Assembly (NCBI RefSeq): GCF_037975245.1
Contig: NC_092570.1
Span: 3,566,001-3,630,000, forward strand
Direction: 5' to 3'
Length of the DNA: 64,000 nt
DNA from: Apostichopus japonicus
Lineage: Eukaryota > Echinodermata > Holothuroidea > Aspidochirotida > Stichopodidae
Part shown: positions 12,139 through 24,200 of the stretch, in pieces
How positions within the stretch are numbered: the stretch's first letter is position 1
Layout of the letters: every line of letters starts with the position of its first letter
Notes under the pieces: generated by a model
Database searches by the model: none
What the model was told of the DNA's origin: nothing
What the model saw: only the letters and a program-made list of their open reading frames with translations
Translations under genes and position numbers: made by a program

Positions 12139-15100
12139 CTGTAAACAGGACAGAAATATGTACAAATGAGCAAGAGACCCAACCTTTTATCCTCAAAAGG
12201 TGTGAAGACTTGCGCACAAAGAAACTTCTAATGCTGGTAATCTGACCTAGTTTCGAATGAGGTGTAACAGAAGTGTTAGACACCACCATCGATCCCAGTA
12301 AATACACACACAGCTTGCTACCATCGGTAATTAGACACGAGTGTACAGTCAGTACATACAGCTGCGGTCAATACCCACAGCACAGTGTATACACGATACA
12401 GCGATGGACATCTCAGGTCCAGCTAAAGATAACAAGGTATCACGTTTCATTACTGTCTGCATTTTGTAGCAACATGGAAAATACTTCACTTGCAAGCAAC
12501 GGAAAGTTAACTTTGCAGAGGGCAGCAGGTGGTTTGGGGCAAGACTTCAATGCCTTTAAGACATGACGCAGTTTGCGATGGACAAGGTCTGCTTTGTTTT
12601 GTTTATCAATTCACACATGATACCTAGCTACCAAACCTATACAAGCATTTCTATAAAAAAAAAACAACTAAGGTACTTGTCAGTATATAATATTTAGCAT
12701 TCAAATTCTGCGTAGCGTTTACGAAGGCTCCGAATGTTACCTATTAAAACACTATAGTTCCTGCGTACAAACACTGTGATACATCTGTACACTCTCATAG
12801 CAAATTTAAGTATCTTTGCATAGCATTTTCCGATGCGATGCCGGATAAATTATTCACTGCATTTTGTCTAAAATAAAGAAAATGACGACCTCTTCGGGAG
12901 AAGTAATCGACCGTAGTTGTTGTTTGGGGCATATTTCAAGACATTTCACGGCTACAGAGTTTCAGACGACTGACCTTTGTAACGGTGACCTCCTTTGTCT
13001 GCCCAAGTCGGTGGCAACGGTCGAAACACTGCTCCTCTACGGCAGGATTCCAAGCCTGAAAATTACAAAAATGACTCAAGTGAATGCGTCAGAAAAGACG
13101 GTCAGGGTTTACTTCGTAGGGGTACCCACGTCCCCGGTTTGAGTCACGGTTCAAGGTCCCCGGAGGTCCCACGGAGTCAAGGTCCCCGGTTCGAGCCACT
13201 CCAAGATTAATATATGTCGTCCAGTTACAGAGTTGTTGACAATTGACTATTCATAATGATGGACCTTAAATATGAATGTAAAAGACTGACTTCGGTCAAC
13301 TTGCGGCTTTGATAAGCCAATGAGGCTTCTTCGCAAGTTGCTGCTTGCAGGAAGATCATTTGCTGATGTTCTTTTGTACATCTCTTATTGTTGGGAGTAT
13401 AAGTGTTGATTAGCTACCTTTTTTTGCATATCTGGTGGGGGAGGGGGGAATGGGGGGGTACTGATGATTATTAAAGGCAACTGGTGACAGATATCACTGA
13501 TGGTGAGGAAGGTTAAAGCCTCATGTAAGTTTTTTGTTAACCATATCTATAGCACAAACATTATACCTGCAACATATTTTAAAAGGTAAAACGGCTGCAT
13601 GAACTACAATTATAAATGGTTGACTGGTTCATTCTACATTTATTATATTAAATAGAAGACTCACAGGTTCCATTAAGAAGACCTTGCTTGCAGCTGTGAG
13701 ATTGATACCGACACCACCAGCCTTCAAGGACAATAGAAGCACAGTAGGGGAGCCATCAGTACTTGATGCAAAGTGACTCATGGCATCAGCCCTTTTCGAT
13801 GCTGTCATGCTACCATCAAGACGAACAAAGCTAAAGCCCTTCTCCCTGGGGGAAAATGAAGATTCAATTGTTTTTGTCTCTGTTTGTTACATACCTCATA
13901 AATATAGTGTATAAAGTATATTAAAGATGTTTTTAATTAGCTCACAGTTAATTACCTCTGTACTAATTTACACCTTACCTGCAATTGATGGTGCTGTTGA
14001 AATGTTAAATGGCTTTTTCATAGTTAGGCCTGCAATTTTTTGGTAAATTGTTGAAATTGCTTAATTGAATAAAATCTCACGACAGAATGAAATTGGGTGT
14101 GTGATATCTGGTATTAATAAACAAGGCATGTAAGATTCTGTGTTCTCTGACTGACATTAACCCCCCGCCCCCTACACCAACCACACCCTCAGCAAAGGCT
14201 ATGTAGGGGTAAGGACCGCCACCAAATAATTGCTTGGTAGCTCAGTGTATAGAGTGTAGGATTCGTAATCCTTTGGTCACTGGTTCGCACCACACTTTGA
14301 GCTGAAAATTTCTCTGCTCATTTTGAAGTTTGTTTTATAAATTCCGAGTTAGATGTTGGTCATTGAATTATAAGAAAGAAAAAACATTTACTTGTGGAAT
14401 TGATTAATTCACTGAATTTCTATCACTTTGCGTCTCGCAATGAATTGACAAACCACTGAAAAGCCAATTTTCTATCAAAAGGTTCTTCTTCCAGCTCAAA
14501 TTGATATTGAAACAGAAATTTTGGCGGAACTGTCTATGGCAGCATAGATGGCTGGGTAAATAGATGGACACCCTATAGTTTAATTTACTGAGCAATCAAA
14601 TTTCCTAGCACTACTATTAGTAGATGGGTCATCAAATGATGCACTGAAATATTGGGTAAAGAAAACCTAAGTATGTTCCACATCTAAGGGGATCCTAAGC
14701 CTCCATGAAATGAATTATTACAAAGCTGACTGGCTGTGCTTGTTGTAACAAAAGGCAATGCAGGTATTAAGTGGAGGGCAAAGGTCAGCCCATGGACAAT
14801 TATGGAAATCTTCCTTCTTCCTGATGCATGTTAAGAAAATGAGAATACATCTTTATTCCATCTTTTACATGGTCCCCTAAAAGACTCCAGGCCCTGGGGG
14901 GGGAGGGGGGTTGTATCCCCTCTTGATAGGCCTAAGAATAGACAGGTACAAACCTAAGAGGTCTTTGGAGTAAGGTCAAAAAGGATGTAAACTGGGAGAC
15001 GACAAGACTCTTGATGGACGGATCCTTGGATCTCTCTAGGAGAAGACACTGCATCAGAGCATCAACCTACGAAATAAAAATTCATAAAATCAGGATGACT

Positions 15101-18100
15101 CAATGTCTGTCCCATAGATAAAGAATTTGATTTTGACTTACAAAGCACGGCATCAAGAAACACTAGATGCATCATTTGTACCTGCACTAAAACAGATCGA
15201 TCATTGACATCGCAGTAACAGACAATACTGTCTACCTAGCCCCCCCCACCCTCCACCCCGGTCACCTGAAACAAAACTAACATGTATCTACATAATGTGC
15301 TTGCTATTACTTTGTTCTTCAAGCTTTGCCGCACACCTACCCCAACTGAGAACATATTCCTAACAATTTATAACAGAAAATCTGAATTAAGTCAAAAAGG
15401 CAAAAGCTAAAATGTCAAAGGGGAAAGCTGCAGCAGCTGCAAGATAGCCTGCAGCAAGGCTGTAATCAATACCAAACAAGATAGGTTATCTTGGCAGACC
15501 TATAGTGTGAAACTGCAAAGCGCAAAAGATAATATCCTATGTTATCAGCCTGGATGCAGCCCCCTCAGCTTGTACTTTTGACATAGCTGCCTTACTGATA
15601 CACTAATTGAACGGTTTTATAAATGCCACCTTCTAGTATGGCGTTTACCTTTGCACTGGAATGCCATTCACTGGCTTCGTCTTTTTCCGGTGCGTCGCTC
15701 TGTTTTTCGGGAGGTACGTGGACCAAACCAGACTCACTGATAGCGCCACGACATAGAGGGCAGGCGGCACTTTTCTGTATTAAAGTAATCAAAATTGAAA
15801 AACATACCCAGCTTTATAGTAACCAGCAAATTTCAATGCAATGAATGCTCTGTTTAGAGGTATATATTTTTTTTGGGGGGGGGGTTTGGGGGGGGGCATT
15901 ATGATCTTCCAGGATTTGTTGTTGAGGTCCAAAAGTATGACCTCCTGGGGACGATGTTTTCAGCCATAGATGTATACCCAAAGTAGAGTACTCTAAAGAT
16001 ATGTCATATTTCTAAGAGATTATCTGAAGCCAAAGATGCTCTGAATTTTATTCTTCATCTATTGTCATTACTTTCTTCATAAATTCATAGGTAACTGTAT
16101 TCAGTGTAATAAAAGTATATCTGACTGATCAAGAGGAGGAAAATGATACCAGGTGTGTGACTATCCCTTATCCCCTCTCCTTCCTGTTCCTGTCACCTTA
16201 TAATCATTCCATCACACCCTTCTCCATACCCCTAAAGTGATGAAATATCATAAATGTTCTTTGAGATGAATTCATACATAAATAGGAAAAAATCATGATC
16301 ACATCATGTGGTGATTGCTGGCAACTTAAACTCTCTTATCCCTGGTCACTTCCCCTCCATCCCCCTCCATCCCCTCCCTCCCCCAGGGAATAATTTAACC
16401 GGTATCACATGTAAATTTGCTATACAAGTGCAAAGTTTGTACAGCATCTTTTGAACACAGGAACGATAGCATTAAATATGAGACAGAGTTCAGAGCCTTC
16501 AAAAACTGCTACAAAAATTTGAAGACTAAATTATTCCCTACACCTACCCCCCACCCCCCAACCTCCCCCCCCCATCATCCCTCCTCATACCTTGTTCTGT
16601 GAGATGACTTCCACAATACAATGGAAACAGAATACATGAGCGCATTGTGTGATCACTGGTTGCATGAGAGAATCCAAACAAACGCAGCATTCCTGTTTAA
16701 GAAGAAAAATCACAGAAAGCGGGGAAAAAAAGAAACATTTCTGTTTATACTCGGGTAATCGTTGCTCACAAAACAGTATGTATAAAATCCAACATGCCAC
16801 TGACTTTCAAAACTTTCGAGATGGATGCTCGTGTAGGATATATCTTGTAGGTTTCAGTAATACGGCTAACACCTTCAACTAAGTACTAGCAAATCCTTCT
16901 TTTTCAGGCCATTCCTTTTGTCAATTTATTTTTATTTGGTTCAGTTATCATATGTTAAGTCTTTTATTTGATGATCTTTGGTTTCAATTTCTTACTCTAA
17001 GCGGCTAATAAAATTGTCGTTCAAGTTTACGAAGCAGGTGAAGTCTAAGAAGGGGGGGGGGGAGGGGGAGGGTGGCATAAGAAAATAAAAATGGCAAGGT
17101 CCCTGGTAGAAGATGTACATTTGATTTGTTTCATATATCTACAGATTTTTTATTAACTTCTTTCCCATTTCTTACTTCTAGTGGTTACCAAATGTTCCCT
17201 TTTACTTTCAGTATATGAAACAAAATATAAAACACATTGTAGTTTGTGAAATGGTTGAAGTGATACATTTTTGCATAATTTTATATTAATTTTTAAAATT
17301 GTTCTTCAAATAACTGAAGAATAGTCACACTCAACTATCCACACCCTTGCTAGGAAATACCCTCAGGTATTGTTCTTTCTTTGAGTAGGATATATGTGTA
17401 GCAATTGTCTTCTTTTGTTCATGGAATAGCACTTTCTAGTGGATATATATCTTAAATATGGTTAAGCCTAATTTTGATCACTAAGTGATAGTTACTCTGA
17501 GATTACGGATATTAATTACACTTTGAGCCATGTGGTGGTTGTGATATGATATTGCATATAGTTAGATTCGTATTCAAAAGAGTTGCATCAATTTGAATAG
17601 ACAATGATCCTCCCCCCTCCCCCACCCTCCCAGCAAAAAGAGAAGGTTACCTCATCTGAGCCCTGGCTGAGGACAGCAACTAGTGCAGCTACCAGTCGTT
17701 TCTTCTCCTCATCACTACAGGAGGCGGAACCTGACAATGTAGATAGATCAAAGAGTAATGTAATTGTATCTAGCAGTTTACACTTCAATACTAACATCAA
17801 ATTAATGTATTCTAGCCCCCCCTCCTCCCCCTCCCCTTCACTGAGTCACTGGTACATTTATTAAAGCATTTTTTTCTCCACAATTTTTTCTCCAAGTATT
17901 TATTTATTTTGTTTAAATGTAAGAAGGAGAAGAAAAATTGAAAGAAAATAAGCAACTCTGCCAATTAAGAGAAAACTAAAATTTTTTGCCATAATTCATA
18001 TTTAAGTATTAATTGACACATTGCTGTTATAAAGTTACTCATTTGAAATAGGCAGTAGAAATATGGTCTAACAGTGATCCATTTTGCTGCAATATCAGCA

Positions 18101-21100
18101 GTAGTCTAACAACCTCTCTGCAACCACTAACCCCGTTATTGACCCCCCCCCCCCATTTTTGAAAGTTGTAATTATCCGAATCAAATATTTCAAATTCAAC
18201 CCCTGTATGTAAAGAAAGACAGCTACTTATGGTCATCATAATATGGTCACCAGTGTCCATTTATTAACATCTTGTTCTTGTCACATCCACACCTACCCTT
18301 GGTGGCAAGTTTGGTGGCAGCTGAGGCACATAGTCCAGGATGGCAGCAGAGTTGCCTCAGGCGTAACAGAATGGCAAGAATGTCGCCGTAGTGGTCCAGA
18401 AATTTACCGGTGGTGAAAAACCTAGTGCAACAAATAGGGTGATATAAGTATAGCAAAAAGATATTAACAGCTAGCTTACTTGTTTCCCAATGCAAACAGT
18501 GTAGTTACTGTTACATTTATTGCACGACTGATGTTTCACATGAAAAGTCCATGATATATATCAAGGACTAGATTAATGTGATTATCCTGAAGCCGGTAAA
18601 ATACTACCCCAACAGAACATGATCAGAATCGACTTTTCCATTGTGACATAGTTTTCGATAGTCCTCTATGCCCATAGTCGTAGAATCAACCATTTTTCTG
18701 TTAACACACTTAGCTGGTAATCATTTAGCACACATGCAAAATTATTTCCCCGCGATTGGTTAGATTTATGTCAAAGATTGACCGAGTAGAGCAATCGCAA
18801 ACTCCTGTACACTGAGACTGGAGAATATGCTATTAAACAATACGCTGAATGTTGGGTTTCTCAGGAGAAGCCAATTTGACATCAAGGCGAACAAAATTAA
18901 AACCCTTCTCTCTGCTGGAAAAAGGAAGATCTGGAAAGATCTTGATTAATGAGAGTCTTAAAAAAATGCAAACTGCCTAGATTCAGGCACGTAGGCAAGG
19001 GGGGTGCGAAGGGGGCAACCAGCCCCCCTTGAGCATATTTTCTTATCGCTAGTTATTTCAAAGTAAAAAATGTTAGATGCAACTTACAAGGCCTGGGAAG
19101 TGCCATTTCCAGCGATCTTGGAGGCATTTTCGGCAAAATTTTTCTTGTACGCTTCTAAAAGGAAAAGATGTCTTTTCATTTGTAATATCATTTATACTCA
19201 CTTATTGACAGAGAGTTTCCCATCTTTGGCCATGCTGTCGTACATGGTTCTCTCGTCCTCTGAGAGTTTGACGTACTGTAAGAGGACCGTCTTGGGAGGC
19301 AGCTCTACCAGCAGCTTACCATCAACTTTCATTGTCTTGGTTCGTCGGATCGCAAGGACCTCCATTAGCTTCTGCACTCTCCTGTTTGGAAATACGTTAA
19401 GGTCAAATTATGTTATTTCCGAGCGTACAAAGCATTCTAAAGTAAATTCGTGGTGAATGATGAAACCTAATATATGTTATTTCTCTTTTCATTGCATCAT
19501 CTGAGGAATGGTCTGTGTGTTAGGCTATAAGCAGTCCAGCCCACTTTTAATAATGTAATTTGATAAGCCTTAGATCTTTCCCTTTCTCAAGTGACATAGA
19601 AATACAACCCTAGAGTGGAGTGGTAACATGTAGTGTATTTCTAAATGTCACAAGAATGTATCAAAATAGATTTTGTGTCAAAGGTCATCTCTTACAAAGT
19701 CAATTGAACAGAGTGAGTGTACATGTGTATGAGTCAATTTATCTACTGTTGCCAGTAAATTAAAGCGTGTTTTTTTTACCTGAGGGCATCCTGATCGCCG
19801 GACCTGATGGGTCTCTCGATGATTCTCTGCCACCACGTCCGGTTAGTCTTGAATGGTTCTAACTTTAAGAACGACATCAATGACCAAAGATCCTTGATGT
19901 TATTCTGAATCGGAGTACCTTGTAAAACAAAATAAGATGAGACCAAAATCTTTACAGTTACTTTTCATTTACAACACCCTTATTCTTCTTCTAAGAATTA
20001 CAGCTTATTTGGTTCCAGGGCATTTGTTTTACCAAAAAAATAAAAAATAAATAAAAACACTAAAAATATTCTACAGGAGAGATATGTAAAGACATTGCTG
20101 ATGAACAGAGGATGCTAACTATTATCACCTTGCAATCGTATTAATAATCCATTTTCTTTGCTTAATTCTTTGACAGCATGTATGAAACCTGTACGTAATT
20201 AAGGAGCCACATGCTGTTTGTCTATGGTATTGTTGTAGCTGGCTTAATGTAGCTTACACTTTGAAAACAAATAAAATGAATCAAATCCCTTCACACCGAT
20301 ATGGTAATGACAGCTTGGTTTACCTGACAAAGCCCATTGTCTTTCAGACTTGAGTTCCAATATAGCTTTGGTCTGCATAGCTAACGGATTACGGATGATG
20401 TGAGCTTCGTCCAGTACCACTCTCAACCAGTGGACGTTGTGTAATGTACTCTTAGCCTGTGGGATAGAAAGAAACCTGTATCAACGTGACTGATACTGAA
20501 AACCAATCAGTCTCACAAAAAAAACCCACTTATTTTACAGTGTTTGACACTAATCAGGCTAATTCTTGAGCATATCAGGGTAATTGTTCTATTAACTTCC
20601 ATTTCTTACTGTGGTTTGCTTTAAGATACACATTACCATAAAGAGAAAATGAGACATTCAATTAGAATCTTTCTTTGTTTTTTCCCCGATGTTTAAATTT
20701 GATCGTACCCCTTTAGCTTTGAATTCGTGAGCCAGTGTATTATATGTGGAAATGACCACGTCCTCTCCTGCAAGCTTCTCGGCACTGGACGCTCGACTCT
20801 GGCCATGAAAGAGATGGACCTTAAGGCCGATGTTAGGATCCACGTGTTCCTCGAGCTGATCCTGAAGGGACGAGAGATATATTGAGAGTGACAATAGTAA
20901 GAAAAGAATTGTAACTATTGTGCAGCGATAGAATATTGCTGAATAACCTAAGGTAAAAACAAATGTTCTTTTGTATTTACAATACCACATGCTACAATAA
21001 CATCCATGGTTATTGTTAAATATGCCACACCATTACAGGCAAAAAGGCATAAAGAGATTTACTGCCTATCATTAATGATTACCGTATGCTACAGTCGAAC

Positions 21101-21263
21101 TGCCATGTATTGATGACGAAGGTCCCAGGGGACTAAAAATTCCAATATATTTTCTAAAACTTTACTCCTTATTTGTTATTTATGAGTCATATCTTATTTC
21201 TCCGGTTTTCTCTAATAATATTTTGGAGTAAACATGGATTTTTCGTTATAATGTATATGTATA

Positions 21264-21294
<31 letters not shown>

Positions 21295-24200
21295 ATTTAT
21301 ATTAACAATACTATCATACCTAATGTTACACAATGTTACTGTTTATTGTTAATTAAACAACACAATTACAGCTTATTGATCAAAGGTAGAACTTGTACCC
21401 AGTTCACCTATTATTCTGTGTTGAATAATCTTTGTTTTTTGGTACTGATGCAGACAGCATGAAGTTATCACAGTTGACGTGTGATATCACTTTGGTGAAT
21501 AATTTATTTGGTATCGCAGCACGAACTGCTATGCAAAAATGAGTAATTTGCTATACAAGTGCCAGGATGCATAGCAGTTGTTGAACACAGAACCATAGTA
21601 TTTTATAAGAGTCAAAGTGCACATCCTATGCAAAATGTTTATTTTTATTCCCTGAACTTACCATCCAGTTACCCAGCACCGAGACTGGACAGATAATCAG
21701 AGTTGAAGAAGGCCGACCAGCCGTGACAGCCAATCTTCTCTGAAAACTTGGACGGTTTGGACTTTTCTCTATTGAAAACATATTAATGGGAAACTTTTAG
21801 GGAATTTTACATCAACTTGTCTCTCAGACTTGCACAACTCATTCAATATTAACCTGATAAAAATGTTAAAACCCTGGAATTTTCAAAAGCTAAATGATAT
21901 ATGGGAATTACAAAAGAGAGACAAAACATTCAATAAAATTTCATATTTAAGATTTGAAATATAGTGTACATGAATTAAGCTTCATTTCAAATTTATTTCC
22001 TCAAAATATTGTAAAAGTAGAGCCTATCCATAACTCATCAATCTGAAAAAAATATTCTGTTAAAAAACACTTTACATATCTTTGTCATTGTGCTAAGGTT
22101 TGCTTTTGGAAGGATATTTTGGGGTAAATTCTTCCAGTAAAGTTGACGCAATAACTTATTAATTATTGTTCATTATTTTCTGCATAACAAACAGTAGCTA
22201 AGCAAAAAAAAAATTAAAAAAATTGAGGAACTCAGCTTCAGTAACGTGATTTTATTCGTTCAATATTATTTTACTAATCACCCTTAACAAAAGATCAAAA
22301 GTTTCATAGATTCAACTATCTTTTAGATCAAGTACCAATTTTACGAGAGATGGGAAAAGTTTACCTGTTGAGAGCCTGCCACTGAATATTCAAATTAAAA
22401 AACAAAATAGTGATTAGAAACAGCAACCAATGTTTGATTTATAAATGGCACATGGGCATAACTTTGATTTTTCTGTTGTAATTGTAATGTCGGTCTCTTG
22501 TACAGCATTTGAGGATAAAGAGAGAATATATCAAATCTAAAACGGTATATAAACCAATCAAATGTATTGCCATCCAGTCTAAATAAACTAAAGTTATTCC
22601 ACATTACCTGTTACCTCTGCCTTCTTCGTTGACGACGTCCCCGATTTACCCCTCTTGCTTTGCTGCTTTGGGACGGATTTTTTCATTGCTCCTTTCCTTG
22701 TTTCTCCTTTCGCTGATTTCTTTGGCTTCTTTTCGGGTGTCCAGTTATCATCGCTATCATCGATGACAATGTACTTGGTGTTTTTTCTGGTGCTCCTTCA
22801 GATACAAAAGTATGAATTAACATCGATGATGCATAGAAAAGCATGGTGAGTAGACAAAAAACTGTAACGTGGTGATTACTGATTTGGTAAAACATATTTG
22901 TCTGATTCGTAATCTGGCCTTTAACAATTGTAATGCAATATGTTTTTAAATGATAATTGGGTTCCATTGATCGTTCCAATAACATCCGTCTCGCACATTC
23001 TATTTTCCTCAATTTTTATTGCATGAAGAGTAATGCTTCACAGGTCTATGAGAAATCAACTTAACTTTCCCTTTCAAGTTTTATGTAAAATGTATGTTCT
23101 GTTTGAATTTTTTTTGAATCTTGACACAGTAAGGGTGAATCTCCCAAAAAAAAGATGTGTTCCTTCTACTTTCTAATTTAAAGAATCCCATCTTACATGG
23201 TTTGCTTTCCAGATTTGACAATCGATCCTTATGAGACCACACAATAATTTATAATAACGATGTCAACCGATAAACTTCCCCAAAATGGAAGACGGCTCAT
23301 ACCTCTGTGGTCGTTTAGATCCTCTTTGAGAAGAAGAAGTTGCAAGTTCTGTGACATCATCTCGAACTGATTTCAACTTAGCAGGTGTCCAAGATTCGTC
23401 GCTATCGTCGTCGATTACAATAATGCTATCATCTTTAGAACAGTTTCCTGGTTGAACCTCCATCTTCTTTGAAGTGGCCTTCTCTTCCCCATCATCATCA
23501 ATGATGATGGTCTCCTCTGCTCCACCCCCATTACCAGCACCCCCTGTCGACTGCACCTTCTGGGTGACGGTTTGTCCCCATCTCCCTTTGGAGACTGTGA
23601 GAGGTCGCTTGATGGTATTCACCAGCATTTTTCCTTGGCTATCGATGGTCAGAGATTGTGACGAGGATGGAATAGAGAGAGTATCGTCCATCTTTGGTAA
23701 CGAAGGTAACTTTGGAATATTAGCTTGGTGGAAGTCGGTGGAAGGCGGGCGAGAAGAGGGAAAAGCCTGAATGGTGGATGACTTCCCCTGCCAGGAAAAG
23801 TTTAAAAATTGGTAGTTAGAGTCAGTGGAATTAATTGTGGCTGATTTTCATGAAAGATTTTATGAATGACCTTTGGACAATCTAAACATATCTATATAGT
23901 AAATAGGGGTGCTGAAGGGGCAAGGGTTAAGGGGGGGGTGGGATGAGGACTGGAAAATTGCTATGCAACTTTCCATCAAGTATGATTGTAAGGACAGGAT
24001 TGGTTAGGCGCACATATATACACCATGAATTTGTGCCATCAGCAATTTAACACACATTAAAATGAAACCCATTATTCATTTCAACTGTTTTTTTTAGTAG
24101 TATTTCAGGTTATATGCAACTAAATGTTACAGAAAAATGGGAGTAGACAGTACCTAGACTAAGAGAGCTAATTCTGAGTTTTTAGTATCATTACAATAAT

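Noticed and set aside
12864-13210. Plus-strand frames around 12.9-13.2 kb
   Set aside because: Antisense to HLTF exon 19 and running into a SINE.
15623-15844. Plus-strand frame opposite the RING exon
   Set aside because: Shadow of HLTF exon 16 on the opposite strand.
22371-22387. Possible 17-nt HLTF microexon (CAG|TGGCAGG...AACAG|GTAAAC)
   Set aside because: Exon 7 joins exon 8 in frame without it, and its inclusion would need a different acceptor for exon 8.
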